This document shows positions 46,124-56,035 of a stretch of 64,000 nucleotides of DNA, in pieces. This stretch comes from Sphingomonas sp. (GTDB lineage Bacteria > Pseudomonadota > Alphaproteobacteria > Sphingomonadales > Sphingomonadaceae). Positions within the stretch are counted from its first letter, which is position 1. Every line of letters starts with the position of its first letter. Location of the stretch: positions 186,001 through 250,000 of the forward strand of contig NZ_JAHBZJ010000001.1 of assembly GCF_019635455.1 (NCBI RefSeq), read 5' to 3'. The notes under the pieces are model-generated. The model was not told the DNA's origin. It searched no databases and saw nothing but the letters and a program-made list of their open reading frames with translations. Made by a program: the position numbers and the translations under genes.

Positions 46124-47014
46124 ATGTCTCGCGTTCCCCGGCGCCGCCGCCATCTCGCTCCTGCCTTCACGCGCCTGACCGCTGCGATCATCGCGCCGAT
46201 CGTGCTGGCGGGTTGCGCGAGCACCGCGCCCCGCATGGCCGACTCGCGCGCCGCGCTCGCCACACGGATCGTCGATTATGCCGCCGATGTGCCGGCGCTG
46301 GCGAACAGTCCCGAATTCGCGCGGGCGATGGCGGCGATCGGATCGGTCCCGCGCGAACAGTTCGTGCCGCATCGCCTCCGCGCGCGGGCCTATGCCGAAC
46401 GTTCGTTGCCGATCGGGTACGACCAGACGATTTCCGATCCCTATATCGTGGCAATCATGACGGCGTCGGCGCAGGTCGCGCCGGACATGCGCGCGCTCGA
46501 AATCGGGACGGGCTCGGGATATCAGGCGGCGGTGCTCTCACGCATCGCCAGCCGGGTGTACACGATCGAGATCGTTCGCCCGCTTGCCCGTCGGGCCGCC
46601 CGCACGCTCGCCGCACACCATTATTCCAATGTCCAGGTGCGCGCCGGCGACGGTTTTGCGGGCTGGCCGGACGCCGCACCGTTCGACGCGATCCTGGTGA
46701 CCGCCGGCGCCGCCAGCCCACCCGCTCCGCTGCTCGATCAACTCGCGCCGGGCGGGCGGATGGTGATGCCGATCGGCCCATCGACGGCGCAGGAGCAGCT
46801 GATCGTCTTTCACAAGCGCGCCGATGGCGGGATCGAGCGTTGCGTCGTCGGAAACGCGATGTTCGTTCCGTTGACCGGCCGGGGCGAGCGACCGGAGCAG
46901 CCCGGAATCCGCGAGCGCGGCCTCCCCTTCTGCTATGGCGCCGATGCGGGGAAATGGTCGTTCTCGCCCGCCGATCCCACGCCGCCGCTCGCGCGACGGA
47001 CGCGGCCGCGCTAG
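46124..47014 (+). CDS. Protein-L-isoaspartate O-methyltransferase-like lipoprotein
   Basis: The 296-residue protein has a basic start, a hydrophobic helix and the lipobox IVLAGCAS with Cys31, so it would be exported and lipidated. The rest is the PCMT fold: VPREQFVPHRLRARAYAERSLPIGYDQTIS (split into motif and loop), IVAIMTASAQV, LEIGTGSGYQAAVLSRIA with the SAM-binding glycines, YTIEIVRPLARRA and VTAGAASPPAPLLDQLAPGG. Normal PCMT is cytoplasmic because it needs SAM, so an exported copy is odd. C-terminal residues are disordered. Confidence 0.88.
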   Translation: MSRVPRRRRHLAPAFTRLTAAIIAPIVLAGCASTAPRMADSRAALATRIVDYAADVPALANSPEFARAMAAIGSVPREQFVPHRLRARAYAERSLPIGYDQTISDPYIVAIMTASAQVAPDMRALEIGTGSGYQAAVLSRIASRVYTIEIVRPLARRAARTLAAHHYSNVQVRAGDGFAGWPDAAPFDAILVTAGAASPPAPLLDQLAPGGRMVMPIGPSTAQEQLIVFHKRADGGIERCVVGNAMFVPLTGRGERPEQPGIRERGLPFCYGADAGKWSFSPADPTPPLARRTRPR

Positions 47015-47024
47015 GTGGGCGGTC

Positions 47025-48209
47025 ATGGCCGCGCTCCTTTCCGTTGACGATGCCCAACGCCGCCTGTTCGGGCTGATGCCGCCGGTTGCGCGGGAACAGG
47101 CGGCGCTTCACGACGCGGCCGGGCGCTGGACCGCAACCCCGCTCGCCGCGATGCGCACCCAGCCCGATCGTGCGCTGTCGGCGATGGATGGCTATGCGAT
47201 CCGGTTCGCCGATCTGCCCGGCCCCTGGACCGTGGTCGGCGAAAGCGCCGCCGGTCGTCCGCTATCGCAGGTGATCGGCGACCGTGAGGCGGCGCGTATC
47301 TTTACCGGCGCCGCGCTGCCCGACGGCGCGGACACCATCCTGGTACAGGAGGATGGCGTACGCGACGGCGCGCAACTGCGGCTGTCCGGCGACGGTCCGG
47401 GCCGCGTCGGCGCCCATGTCCGCATGGCCGGTCTCGACTTTCGGACCGGGGACCCACTGATCGACGCCGGCATGCGTCTCACCCCCGCGCGTGTCGCGCT
47501 GGCCGCTGCCGCCGGTCATGCGCGCCTGCCGGTGCGCCGCCGCCTGCGCGTCGCGATCGTCGCGACCGGGGACGAGCTGCGCCCCGCCGGATCGCCGCTC
47601 GCCCCCGGCCAGCTGCCCGAAAGCAACGGCACGATGCTTGCCGCGCTGCTCGCCGACCTCCCGGTTGATACGATCGATCTGGGCATTCTTCCCGACCGGC
47701 TCGACGCACTGACATCCGCGTTTCGCGCCGTCGATGCCGATCTCCTTATCACCACCGGCGGCGCGTCGGTCGGCGATCATGATCTCGTCCGCCCAGCGCT
47801 GAAGGCGGCCGGCGCCGATATCGATTTCTGGCGTGTCGCGATCCGCCCGGGCAAACCGATGATGGCGGGGCGCATGCGGGACGTGATCGTCGTCGGCCTG
47901 CCCGGCAATCCGGTATCGGCATTCGTCACCGCGCATGTCTTCGCCCGGCCCCTGGTCGCGCACCTGTGCGGCGCCGCCGATCCGCTGCCGCGCCTTGCCC
48001 GCGCGCCGCTTGCCGACGCGCTCGCCGCGAACGGTCCGCGCGCAGACTATATGCGCGCCGTGCATGGACCGGGCGGCGTTGGCCCGGCCGCGCTTCAGGA
48101 CAGTTCGATGCTGCGCACCCTCGCGGCCGCCGACTGCCTGATCGTCCGCCCCCCGCACGCCCCCGCGGCTGCGGCGGGAGAGATGGTGGACATTCTTCCC
48201 CTCGCTTGA
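47025..48209 (+). CDS. moeA: Molybdopterin molybdenumtransferase
   Basis: The start is ATG 47025 ([16 protein letters not shown]), giving 394 residues. Motifs are the MPT-binding [13 protein letters not shown] (about 46-58), [17 protein letters not shown] near 95-111, [50 protein letters not shown] and [16 protein letters not shown]. It inserts molybdenum into molybdopterin. The lexA promoter overlaps its last codons. Confidence 0.95.
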   Translation: MAALLSVDDAQRRLFGLMPPVAREQAALHDAAGRWTATPLAAMRTQPDRALSAMDGYAIRFADLPGPWTVVGESAAGRPLSQVIGDREAARIFTGAALPDGADTILVQEDGVRDGAQLRLSGDGPGRVGAHVRMAGLDFRTGDPLIDAGMRLTPARVALAAAAGHARLPVRRRLRVAIVATGDELRPAGSPLAPGQLPESNGTMLAALLADLPVDTIDLGILPDRLDALTSAFRAVDADLLITTGGASVGDHDLVRPALKAAGADIDFWRVAIRPGKPMMAGRMRDVIVVGLPGNPVSAFVTAHVFARPLVAHLCGAADPLPRLARAPLADALAANGPRADYMRAVHGPGGVGPAALQDSSMLRTLAAADCLIVRPPHAPAAAAGEMVDILPLA

Positions 48210-48234
48210 CACAGTTCGTGAACAAAGCATATAC
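48206..48234 (+). promoter_or_regulatory. lexA promoter (-35 TTGACA, -10 ATATAC)
   Basis: TTGACA at 48206-48211 is a perfect -35 that overlaps the moeA stop codon. With a 17-base spacer, ATATAC at 48229-48234 (or TATACG one base on) serves as -10. The SOS box lies just downstream of the -10, where LexA would block RNA polymerase. A second palindrome, GTTCGTGAAC, sits inside the spacer at 48214-48223. Confidence 0.6.
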
Positions 48235-48249
48235 GTTCCGCGTCTGTTC
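48235..48249 (+). promoter_or_regulatory. SOS box (LexA operator), GTTC-N7-GTTC
   Basis: GTTC at 48235-48238 and GTTC at 48246-48249 are separated by exactly seven bases. This direct repeat is the alphaproteobacterial LexA site. It lies 19 bases before the lexA start codon and overlaps the expected transcription start, so lexA should repress itself. Confidence 0.9.
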
Positions 48250-48267
48250 TGGATGGAGGGCGTCCCG

Positions 48268-48936
48268 ATGCTTACGAAGAAGCAGCATGAGCTGATCTGC
48301 TTCATCGCCGATCGATTGAATGAAACCGGGGTTTCCCCGTCGTTCGAGGAGATGAAGGACGCGCTCGACCTCAAATCGAAATCCGGGGTCCACCGTCTGA
48401 TCTCCGCGCTGGAGGAACGCGGCTTTCTGCGCCGTCTGCCCAACCGCGCCCGCGCGCTCGAAGTGGTGAAGATGCCCGAACGCGGCGAGACGAAGAAGGC
48501 CCCGGCCAAATCGAACGTCGTGTCGCTAGCCCGGTCCCGGCCGGAGCCGGCCAACGACGTCATCGAAATTCCGCTTCACGGTCGTATCGCCGCCGGCGTC
48601 CCGATCGAGGCGCTGGAGGGATCGACCATGCTCCCCGTTCCAGCCGCGCTGCTGGGGTCGGGCGATCACTATGCACTGGAGGTCGCCGGGGATTCGATGG
48701 TCGAGGCCGGGATTTTCGATGGCGATTACGCGCTGATCCGCCGGCAGGACACCGCGCGCGACGGCGAGATTGTCGTCGCCCTGATCGACGAGGCGGAGGC
48801 GACGCTCAAATATTTCCGCAGCGAAGGATCGATGGTCCGCCTCGATCCCGCCAACCGCGCCTATGATCCGCAGCGTTACCGCCCCGATCAGGTGCGGGTG
48901 CAGGGCCGGCTCGCGGGCCTGTTGCGCCGCTACTGA
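48268..48936 (+). CDS. lexA: LexA repressor
   Basis: The start is ATG 48268 ([15 protein letters not shown]) after GGAGGGCGTCCC, giving 222 residues. The winged-helix DNA-binding domain covers 1-70 ([20 protein letters not shown]). The self-cleavage bond is Ala109-Gly110 in GRIAAGVP, and the catalytic pair is Ser143 (GDSM) and Lys181 (TLKYF). It represses the SOS regulon until RecA filaments trigger autocleavage. A strong terminator follows. Confidence 0.97.
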   Translation: MLTKKQHELICFIADRLNETGVSPSFEEMKDALDLKSKSGVHRLISALEERGFLRRLPNRARALEVVKMPERGETKKAPAKSNVVSLARSRPEPANDVIEIPLHGRIAAGVPIEALEGSTMLPVPAALLGSGDHYALEVAGDSMVEAGIFDGDYALIRRQDTARDGEIVVALIDEAEATLKYFRSEGSMVRLDPANRAYDPQRYRPDQVRVQGRLAGLLRRY

Positions 48937-48945
48937 TCCGGATCG

Positions 48946-48975
48946 AAAAGGGGCGGCGATCACCGCCCCTTTTTT
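48946..48975 (+). terminator. Rho-independent terminator after lexA
   Basis: GGGGCGG at 48950-48956 pairs with CCGCCCC at 48963-48969 around a six-base loop, preceded by four A and followed by six T. It lies ten bases beyond the lexA stop. It separates lexA from the GFA gene. Confidence 0.9.
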
Positions 48976-49051
48976 AGGGTTCGTCTGGCGCCGGTGCGCG
49001 ATCGCCCGGCGATCCTCATGAACCACCCTTGGCCGTTCGGGAGACGATGAC

Positions 49052-49462
49052 ATGGAGCGTAGCGGAGGCTGTCATTGCGGCGCGATCGGCTATCGGCTGG
49101 TCGGCGAGCCAATGCATGGCGGTCAGGCACTCTGCCATTGCGCCGATTGCCGCCGGTCGGCCGGCGCGCCGATGGTCGGCTGGGCGATGTTCCCTGAAGC
49201 GGCGCTGACCGTCACGCGGGGAGAGGCGGTGGAATATGCCTCATCCGAACATGGCCGGCGCTGGTTCTGCGGCATTTGTGGCACCGGTCTGTTCTATCGC
49301 AATCCCGTCAATCTGCCGGGGCTGGTGGATATCCAGGCGGCGACGCTCGACGATCCCGCCTCGATTCCCGCCGCCGCGCACATCCAGGTCGCCGAACGGG
49401 TGGCATGGATGCGGACCGCACACGAACTTCCCGAGTTCGAACGCTTTCCCGGCATGACCTGA
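49052..49462 (+). CDS. GFA-family zinc protein (glutathione-dependent formaldehyde-activating-like)
   Basis: The 136-residue protein shows the full GFA zinc pattern: GGCHCGAI at 5-12, CHCADCRRSAG at about 28-38 and WFCGICGTGLFY near 71-82. NLPGLVDIQAATLDDP is the conserved middle. Family members add a tetrahedral zinc site that may bind glutathione adducts, but the enzymatic role of most is unproven. The start is ATG 49052 after GGGAGACGATGAC. Confidence 0.9.
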   Translation: MERSGGCHCGAIGYRLVGEPMHGGQALCHCADCRRSAGAPMVGWAMFPEAALTVTRGEAVEYASSEHGRRWFCGICGTGLFYRNPVNLPGLVDIQAATLDDPASIPAAAHIQVAERVAWMRTAHELPEFERFPGMT

Positions 49463-49473
49463 GGGACTTTCTG

Positions 49474-49502
49474 GGAAGCGCGGGACAGGGGAAGCGCGGG
49501 AC
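49474..49502. repeat. Short direct repeat after the GFA gene
   Basis: GGAAGCGCGGGAC occurs at 49474-49486 and again at 49490-49502, a 16-base period. It starts eleven bases after the GFA stop codon. No function is evident; it may be a replication-slippage product in non-coding DNA. Confidence 0.4.
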
Positions 49503-49616
49503 GATCTTGTCGCCGCGATCGACGTCACCTTGATCGATGTCGAGGTGGCGCCGGCGTCAAACGCCGTAGGCGGGGCGCGGCGTGAACCGCCGCATCCGCC
49601 GCGTACACCGATATCG

Positions 49617-50969
49617 TCACTCGATCGAACGACCCAGTTCGCTGTTCAGCCATAGCGCCACCAGCGTCCCGACCGCACCCGAAAGCAGATAGGCCCCGGC
49701 CGCCACCAGTCCGAAACTGCTCGACAGCAGCAGCGCGGCAAGCGGCGCAAAACCGGCGCCGAACAGCCATGCCAGGTCCGACGTCATCGCCGATCCGGTA
49801 TAACGGTGCCGCTGGGCGAAGCGCGACGACAGCGCACCCGATGACTGGCCGAACGACAGGCCCAGCAGGACGAAGCCCAGCAGCATGAACGCCGTCTCGC
49901 CCGCCTCACCCGCATCGAGCAACTGGGGCGCAAAGCCGCTGAACGCCGCGATCGCGGCCGCCGTCGCGCCCAGCATCGTGCGCCGCCCGAACCGATCGGC
50001 CAGATAGCCCGACAGGATGATCGCGCCCACGCCGACGGCTGCGGCGATCGCCTCGATCATCAGGAACCGGACCGGTGTTTCCTTTGTGAAGAGAAATACC
50101 CAGGACAGCGGAAACACCGTGACCATGTGGAACATCGCAAAGCTCGCGAGCGGCGCGAACGCCCCCATCGCGATCACCCGCCACTCCGAACGCAGCGTCT
50201 CCAGCAGCGGCGCGGGCTGCAATTCGCGATTTTCGAACGAACGCGCATAGTCCGGGGTCACCACGATGCGCAGCCGCGCGAACAGCGCGACGACGTTGAT
50301 CGCGAACGCCACGAAAAAGGGATAGCGCCACCCCCAGTCGAGGAAGTCCGCCGCCGGCAGCGCGGAGATCAGGAACATGAACAACAGGCTGGCGACGATC
50401 AGGCCCAGCGGCGCTCCCAGCTGCGGCACCATCGCATACCACCCGCGCCGCCCCGCCGGCGCATTCATCGCGAGCAGCGAGGCAAGCCCGTCCCAAGATC
50501 CGCCCAGCGCCACGCCCTGCCCCATGCGAAACAGGGCGAGCAGCATAGCGGCGGCGATCCCGATCGTCTCATATCCCGGCAGGAACGCGATCGCCGCCGT
50601 CGAGCCGCCGAGCAGGAACAGCGCGATGGTCAGCTTCGCACCGCGCCCATAGGCCCGGTCGATCTGCGAAAAGATCAACGTGCCAACCGGTCGGGCAAGA
50701 AACGCCAGCGCAAAGATCGCAAACGACCACAAGGTGCCGGTCAGGGGATCGAGAAACGGGAACATCAGTTTCGGAAAAACGATCACCGACGCGATCGCAT
50801 AGACGAAGAAGTCGAAGAATTCCGAGGTCCGGCCGATCACCACGCCGATTGCGATCTCTCCGGGCGAGATGCCATGCCCGTCCGCGCGCGTGCCGTCGCC
50901 ATCGCCGGCGGCGTTGATCGCGCGGGCATCGCGTTCGGCGTCGGTGGTCGGCACGGCATTGGCAGTCAT
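49617..50969 (-). CDS. MFS transporter, metabolite:H+ symporter (MHS) type
   Basis: The start is ATG 50969 (MTANAVPTTDAER), giving 450 residues; the frame continues upstream without support. Twelve hydrophobic helices are visible. IGRTSEFFDFFVYAIAS in helix 1, ARPVGTLIFSQIDRAYGRG between helices 2 and 3, and GGSWDGLASLLAMNAPAGRRGWYAMVPQ in the loop after helix 4 are typical of the MHS group. DRFGRRTMLG lies between helices 8 and 9. Substrates are likely organic acids or betaine-like compounds; not determinable. It is divergent from cyoA. Confidence 0.88.
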   Translation of the reverse strand: MTANAVPTTDAERDARAINAAGDGDGTRADGHGISPGEIAIGVVIGRTSEFFDFFVYAIASVIVFPKLMFPFLDPLTGTLWSFAIFALAFLARPVGTLIFSQIDRAYGRGAKLTIALFLLGGSTAAIAFLPGYETIGIAAAMLLALFRMGQGVALGGSWDGLASLLAMNAPAGRRGWYAMVPQLGAPLGLIVASLLFMFLISALPAADFLDWGWRYPFFVAFAINVVALFARLRIVVTPDYARSFENRELQPAPLLETLRSEWRVIAMGAFAPLASFAMFHMVTVFPLSWVFLFTKETPVRFLMIEAIAAAVGVGAIILSGYLADRFGRRTMLGATAAAIAAFSGFAPQLLDAGEAGETAFMLLGFVLLGLSFGQSSGALSSRFAQRHRYTGSAMTSDLAWLFGAGFAPLAALLLSSSFGLVAAGAYLLSGAVGTLVALWLNSELGRSIE

Positions 50970-51129
50970 CGGATATTCCCGCGGGGTGAACGCCGCACGG
51001 ACGGCGCGAATCGTCGGGCGGGGCCACACGGCGCCCGCAACGATACACGCCCTGCGGCATTGATCGCCGTCAAGGGAGTGGACAAAATGTCCTATGTCCG
51101 CGCCTGCCCGCCCGGCCTAGGCGGCGGTC

Positions 51130-52329
51130 ATGGTCCGAAATTCCATTCGATTCCCCGGGCGCCTGCGCGCGCTGCTGCCGGTCGCGCTGCTGCCGGCGCT
51201 GGCCGGTTGCGGCATGGTCGTTCTGGACCCGGCCGGCGACGTCGCGCGCCAGCAGGGCAATCTGGTGATGATCTCGACCGCGCTGATGCTGCTCATCATC
51301 GTCCCGGTGATGGTCCTCACCGCGCTGTTCGCGTGGCGCTATCGCGCGTCGAACCGGGACGCGACCTACCGGCCCGACTGGGACCATTCGACCCAGCTCG
51401 AGCTGGTGATCTGGGCCGCGCCGCTGCTCATCATCATCTGCCTTGGCGCGCTCACCTGGGTGGGGACGCACCTGCTCGACCCCTACCGCCCCCTCGCCGC
51501 GGCGAAGGCGCGTGCGCCCGGCGCCCCGGACGCCGACCGCGAGCGGCCGATCGACGTACAGGTCGTCGCGCTCGACTGGAAATGGCTGTTCATCTATCCG
51601 GAACAGGGGATCGCGACGGTCAACGAACTCGCCCTGCCGGTGGGGCGTCCGGTGCGGTTTCGCATCTCGTCCTCCTCGGTGATGAACAGCTTCTACATCC
51701 CCGCGCTCGCCGGCCAGATTTACGCGATGCCGGGCATGGAGACGAAGCTGCACGGCGTGTTCGACCGGCCCGGCAGCTTCACGGGCTTCTCCGCCAATTA
51801 TTCGGGCGCGGGCTTCTCGAACATGCGCTTCGCCGCGAAAAGCCTGTCGGACGCCGGGTTCACCGCCTGGGTGGCGCAGGCCAGGGCTGCGGGCGGCACG
51901 CTCGACACGGCCGCCTATCTCAAGCTCGAACGTCCCAGCGAGAAGGAGCCGGTCCGCCGCTATGCCGCCGTCGAGCCGCGCCTGTTCGATCGCGTCGTCA
52001 ACCTGTGCGTCGATCCCGGCAAGATGTGCATGCACGACATGATGGCGATCGACGCGCGCGGCGGCATGGGCCGTGAGGGCGCCTATAATGTCCGCGCGCT
52101 CGCCTATGACAAGTTCGCCGCGCGCGGCACGGCGCCGCTCACGCTTCGCCCGACCCGCTATGTCGCGGCGATCTGCACCACGCCGATGGTGTCCGCCGAC
52201 CGGCAAAGCCCGGCGCCGGTCGATCCCGCGCCGCTGCGCGGGGTCGGGCTGTCGCGCCCGGACGCGCCCGTTGCCGGACGCACCGCCCGTGCGGACACAC
52301 CCGCCGCCGCCGCCCGCCCCCTCTCCTGA
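51130..52329 (+). CDS. cyoA: Cytochrome bo3 ubiquinol oxidase subunit II
   Basis: The 399-residue lipoprotein has the lipobox LPALAGC (Cys27), two membrane helices (about 42-66 and 90-110) and a periplasmic cupredoxin domain. The domain shows [28 protein letters not shown] (broken into strands), [20 protein letters not shown] and [11 protein letters not shown]. It lacks the Cys pair of a CuA site, so it belongs to a quinol rather than a cytochrome c oxidase. The C-terminal tail of about 50 residues is disordered and Pro/Ala-rich. It is the first gene of the unit. Confidence 0.95.
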   Translation: MVRNSIRFPGRLRALLPVALLPALAGCGMVVLDPAGDVARQQGNLVMISTALMLLIIVPVMVLTALFAWRYRASNRDATYRPDWDHSTQLELVIWAAPLLIIICLGALTWVGTHLLDPYRPLAAAKARAPGAPDADRERPIDVQVVALDWKWLFIYPEQGIATVNELALPVGRPVRFRISSSSVMNSFYIPALAGQIYAMPGMETKLHGVFDRPGSFTGFSANYSGAGFSNMRFAAKSLSDAGFTAWVAQARAAGGTLDTAAYLKLERPSEKEPVRRYAAVEPRLFDRVVNLCVDPGKMCMHDMMAIDARGGMGREGAYNVRALAYDKFAARGTAPLTLRPTRYVAAICTTPMVSADRQSPAPVDPAPLRGVGLSRPDAPVAGRTARADTPAAAARPLS

Positions 52330-52337
52330 GTTTCGCC

Positions 52338-54344
52338 ATGGCCCCGAACCCTGCCCCGCCCGCCGGCCCGATCCTCGGCCGCCTCTCGCTCGAAGCCTTT
52401 CCGATCCACGAGCCGATCCTGGTCGCCACCTTTGCGGTGGTCGCGCTGGGCGGGCTGGCCGTGCTCGGGCTGCTGACGCGATATCGCCTCTGGGGCTATC
52501 TGTGGAACGAGTGGTTCACCACCGTCGATCACAAGCGGATCGGGATCATGTACATGATCCTGGGCCTCGTCATGTTCCTGCGCGGCTTTGCCGACGCGAT
52601 CATGATGCGCCTGCAACAGGCGATGGCGTTCGGCGGGTCGGAGGGGTATCTCAACGCCCATCATTACGATCAGGTGTTCACCGCCCACGGCGTCATCATG
52701 ATCTTCTTCGTGGCGATGCCGTTCATCACCGGCCTGATGAACTATGTCGTCCCGCTCCAGATCGGCGCGCGGGACGTCAGCTTCCCCTTCCTCAACAATT
52801 TCAGCTTCTGGATGACGACTGCGGGTGCGGTGCTGTGCATGATTTCGCTGTTCGTCGGCGAATTCGCCCAGACCGGCTGGCTCGCCTATCCGCCGCTCTC
52901 GGGCCTTGCCTACAGCCCCAATGTCGGGGTCGATTACTATATCTGGTCGCTCCAGATCGCGGGCGTCGGCACCACGCTGTCGGGCATCAACCTGATCGTC
53001 ACCATCCTGAAGCTGCGCGCGCCGGGCATGGGTCTCATGAAGATGCCGGTCTTCACCTGGACCTCGCTTTGCGCGAATATCCTGATCGTCGCGAGCTTCC
53101 CGGTGCTCACCGCCGCGCTCGCGCTGCTCGGCCTCGACCGCTATGTCGGCACCAATTTCTTCACGAACGACTTCGGCGGCAGCGCGATGATGTACGTGAA
53201 CCTCATCTGGATCTGGGGCCATCCAGAGGTGTACATCCTGATCCTGCCGCTGTTCGGCGTGTTCAGCGAAGTCACCTCGACCTTCTCGGGCAAGAAGCTG
53301 TTCGGCTACACCTCGATGGTCTACGCCACGGTCGTCATCACGATCCTCAGCTACATCGTGTGGCTGCACCATTTCTTCACCATGGGATCGGGGGCCAGCG
53401 TCAACAGCTTTTTCGGAATCACCACGATGGTGATCTCGATTCCTACCGGGGCAAAGCTCTTCAACTGGCTCTTCACCATGTATCGCGGCCGCATCCGGTT
53501 CGAACTGCCGATGATGTGGACCGTCGCCTTCATGCTGACCTTCGTGGTCGGCGGCATGACCGGGGTGCTGCTCGCGGTGCCGCCCGCCGACTTCGTGCTG
53601 CACAACTCGCTGTTCCTGATCGCGCACTTTCACAACGTCATCATCGGCGGCGTGCTGTTCGGCCTGTTCGCGGCGATCAACTATTGGTGGCCCAAGGCGT
53701 TCGGGTTCAAACTCGAAAAGAAATGGGGGCTGGTGTCCTTCTGGTGCTGGGTGGTCGGATTCTGGATGGCGTTCATGCCGCTCTACATCCTGGGGCTGAT
53801 GGGTGTGACGCGGCGGATGCGCGTGTTCGACGATCCCTCGCTCCAGCCGTTCTTCGTCATCGCCGCGATCGGCGCCGGGGTGATCGCGATCGGCATCGCC
53901 GCGATGCTGGTCCAGTTCGCGGTCAGCATCTGGAAGCGGGAGGAACTGCGCGACACCACTGGCGATCCGTGGAACGGGCGCACGCTGGAATGGGCGACCA
54001 GTTCGCCCCCGCCGGACTATAATTTCGCCTTTACCCCGATCATCCACGGTCTCGACGCCTGGTATGACATGAAGGATCGCAATGCCGGTCGCCCGACCAG
54101 CGGCTATCGCGACATCCACATGCCGTCGAATACCGGCGCCGGCGTCATCCTGGCGGGAATCAGCCTGGTGGTCGGCTTCGCGCTCGTCTGGCACATCTGG
54201 TGGCTCGCCGCGCTGGGCTTCGTCGCGCTGGTCGCGACGGCGATTCTCCACACCTTCAACTACAAGCGCGATTTCCACATTCCCGCCGCGCGCGTGACGC
54301 AGGTCGAGGACGCGCGCACCCGCCAGCTGGCCGCCGGAGCCTGA
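52338..54344 (+). CDS. cyoB: Cytochrome bo3 ubiquinol oxidase subunit I
   Basis: The 668-residue subunit holds heme b, heme o3 and CuB. Copper ligands are His295 in WGHPEVYIL and His344/His345 in WLHHFFTMG; Tyr in the same HPEVY stretch gives the cross-linked tyrosine. [24 protein letters not shown] near 97-120 carries a heme ligand, and [13 protein letters not shown] near 421-433 carries the others. FRNxxxEF-type CyoB length and fifteen or so helices agree. It starts eight bases after the cyoA stop. Confidence 0.97.
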   Translation: MAPNPAPPAGPILGRLSLEAFPIHEPILVATFAVVALGGLAVLGLLTRYRLWGYLWNEWFTTVDHKRIGIMYMILGLVMFLRGFADAIMMRLQQAMAFGGSEGYLNAHHYDQVFTAHGVIMIFFVAMPFITGLMNYVVPLQIGARDVSFPFLNNFSFWMTTAGAVLCMISLFVGEFAQTGWLAYPPLSGLAYSPNVGVDYYIWSLQIAGVGTTLSGINLIVTILKLRAPGMGLMKMPVFTWTSLCANILIVASFPVLTAALALLGLDRYVGTNFFTNDFGGSAMMYVNLIWIWGHPEVYILILPLFGVFSEVTSTFSGKKLFGYTSMVYATVVITILSYIVWLHHFFTMGSGASVNSFFGITTMVISIPTGAKLFNWLFTMYRGRIRFELPMMWTVAFMLTFVVGGMTGVLLAVPPADFVLHNSLFLIAHFHNVIIGGVLFGLFAAINYWWPKAFGFKLEKKWGLVSFWCWVVGFWMAFMPLYILGLMGVTRRMRVFDDPSLQPFFVIAAIGAGVIAIGIAAMLVQFAVSIWKREELRDTTGDPWNGRTLEWATSSPPPDYNFAFTPIIHGLDAWYDMKDRNAGRPTSGYRDIHMPSNTGAGVILAGISLVVGFALVWHIWWLAALGFVALVATAILHTFNYKRDFHIPAARVTQVEDARTRQLAAGA

Positions 54345-54348
54345 CCCG

Positions 54349-54975
54349 ATGACTGTCGCCACCGCCCATCCGGACGAACCGGTCCGCTTCTACGACCTGA
54401 ACGAGCATCCGCACCCGGAAGGCCACAGCACCATGCTGGGCTTCTGGATCTATCTGATGAGCGACTGCCTCATCTTCGCGATCCTGTTCGCGGCCTATGC
54501 GGTGCTGGGCGGCAACTATGCCGCCGGACCGGGGCCAAAGGATCTGTTCGACCTGAAACTGATCGCCGTGAACACCGCGATGCTGCTCTTCTCGTCGATC
54601 ACCTATGGCTTCGCGATGCTGTCGATGCAGTTGGGCAAGGTGCGCGCGACCCAGTTCTGGCTCGCGGTCACCGGCCTGTTCGGCGCGGCGTTCCTGGCGA
54701 TCGAACTCTACGAATTCGCGCATCTGATCCACGAGGGCGCGGGGCCGCAGCGCAGCGCGTTCCTGTCCGCCTTTTTCACCCTGGTCGGCACGCACGGTCT
54801 CCACGTCACCTTCGGCATCATCTGGCTGGTGACGCTGATCGTTCAGCTGGGCCGCCGCGGGCTGATCGCCGCCAATCGGCGTCGCGTCGCGTGCCTGGGC
54901 ATGTTCTGGCACTTTCTCGACGTCATCTGGATCGGCGTCTTCACCTTCGTCTATCTGATGGGAATGCTGCGATGA
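54349..54975 (+). CDS. cyoC: Cytochrome bo3 ubiquinol oxidase subunit III
   Basis: The 208-residue subunit has five membrane helices, the quinol-oxidase length (cytochrome c oxidase subunit III has seven). STMLGFWIYLMSDCLIFAILFA is helix 1. Conserved marks are FEFxHL-type LYEFAHLIHEGAGPQRSAFLSAFFTLVGTHGLHV (loop and helix) and FWHFLDVIWIGVFTFVYLMG at the end. It starts four bases after the cyoB stop. Confidence 0.96.
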   Translation: MTVATAHPDEPVRFYDLNEHPHPEGHSTMLGFWIYLMSDCLIFAILFAAYAVLGGNYAAGPGPKDLFDLKLIAVNTAMLLFSSITYGFAMLSMQLGKVRATQFWLAVTGLFGAAFLAIELYEFAHLIHEGAGPQRSAFLSAFFTLVGTHGLHVTFGIIWLVTLIVQLGRRGLIAANRRRVACLGMFWHFLDVIWIGVFTFVYLMGMLR

Positions 54976-55349
54976 GCCACGACCCGCATCAGGGCGGCCA
55001 TGGCGACCACGCCGCCGCCGAACTCCCGCACGCGACGCTGCGCGATTACGCGATCGGGTTTGCACTTTCGGTGATCCTCACCGCCATCCCGTTCTGGCTG
55101 GTGATGACGATGCCGCTGAGCGCCGGGGCGACCGCCGCGATCATCATGGGGTTGGCGATCGTCCAGATCATCGTCCACATGATCTTCTTCCTGCACATGA
55201 CGCCAAAGGCCGAGGATGGCTGGTCGCTCACCTCGCTGGTGTTCACGGTGATCGTGGTGGTCATCATGCTCGCGGGCTCGCTGTGGGTGATGCATCACCT
55301 CAACACCAATATGATGCCGACGATGGAAGAGGTCGGCCAGCTGCCGTGA
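54972..55349 (+). CDS. cyoD: Cytochrome bo3 ubiquinol oxidase subunit IV
   Basis: The 125-residue subunit starts by ATGA overlap with cyoC. A His-rich N-terminus precedes three membrane helices, the middle one being AAIIMGLAIVQIIVHMIFFLH, then SLTSLVFTVIVVVIMLAGSLWVMHHLN (helix and end). These are typical CyoD features. The subunit helps assemble CuB in subunit I. SURF1 begins at GTGA overlap. Confidence 0.95.
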   Translation: MSHDPHQGGHGDHAAAELPHATLRDYAIGFALSVILTAIPFWLVMTMPLSAGATAAIIMGLAIVQIIVHMIFFLHMTPKAEDGWSLTSLVFTVIVVVIMLAGSLWVMHHLNTNMMPTMEEVGQLP

Positions 55350-56035
55350 AGCGCGCCCTTCTCGCCGGCGCGGCGCTGCTGCTGGCGGGCGCGTTCGTCG
55401 CGCTGGGCATATGGCAGGTCGAGCGGCGGGCGTGGAAGCATGCGCTGATCGCGACGGTGGATGCCCGGGTCCATGCCGCGGCGGTTCCCGCTCCCCGCCG
55501 GGCCGGTGCCGACGATGCCTATCGCCGCGTCACCGTCACCGGCATCTTTCGCCACGACCGGGAGACGCTGGTCCAGGCGGTGACCGCGCGCGGCGGCGGC
55601 TATTGGGTGCTGACCCCGCTCCGGACGTCGCGCTTCACCGTCCTCGTCAATCGTGGCTTTGTCCCGGCCGAACGCCGCGACCCGGCGACCCGCCCGCCCC
55701 CCCGCGGTCCGGTCACCGTCACCGGCCTGATCCGCCCCAGCGAACCGGGCGGCGGATTTCTGCGCAGCAACGATCCCGCCGCCGCCCGCTGGTATTCAAG
55801 GGACGTCGCCGCCATCACCGCCGCGCGCGGCCTGGGCAACATCGCCCCCTATTTCATCGACGCCGATGCCACGCCCAACCCCGGTGGCTACCCGGTCGGC
55901 GGCCTCACCGTGGTCCGCTTCAGTGACAATCATCTCGGCTACGCGCTGACCTGGTTCGCGCTTGCCCTGCTGTCGCTCTGGGCGGCGTGGCAGGTGTTGC
56001 GCACGCGCCCGCTCCCGGCCCAAAAGGGGGCGTGA
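55346..56035 (+). CDS. SURF1-family heme/oxidase assembly protein
   Basis: The start is GTG 55346, overlapping the cyoD stop. The 229-residue protein has the SURF1 layout: one N-terminal helix ending LGIWQVERRAWK (about 21-32), a periplasmic domain with GxYxxxR-type VTVTGIFRHDRETLV, WVLTPL and VNRGFVPAERR, the FLRSNDPAAARWYSRDV region and a C-terminal helix (about 198-217). SURF1 helps insert heme a into oxidases. A quinol-oxidase-linked SURF1 (Surf1q) is known from Paracoccus, which fits this position. Confidence 0.92.
   Translation: MKRALLAGAALLLAGAFVALGIWQVERRAWKHALIATVDARVHAAAVPAPRRAGADDAYRRVTVTGIFRHDRETLVQAVTARGGGYWVLTPLRTSRFTVLVNRGFVPAERRDPATRPPPRGPVTVTGLIRPSEPGGGFLRSNDPAAARWYSRDVAAITAARGLGNIAPYFIDADATPNPGGYPVGGLTVVRFSDNHLGYALTWFALALLSLWAAWQVLRTRPLPAQKGA

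Noticed and set aside
50127..52076. Plus-strand 649-codon frame spanning the MFS gene, the divergent gap and part of cyoA
   Set aside because: It is antisense to the transporter and out of frame with cyoA; composition is that of a shadow.
52158..54362. Minus-strand frame of 734 codons opposite cyoB
   Set aside because: It is extremely rich in Asp, His, Arg and Glu, as expected from reading the complement of membrane-protein codons. cyoB motifs on the plus strand are decisive.
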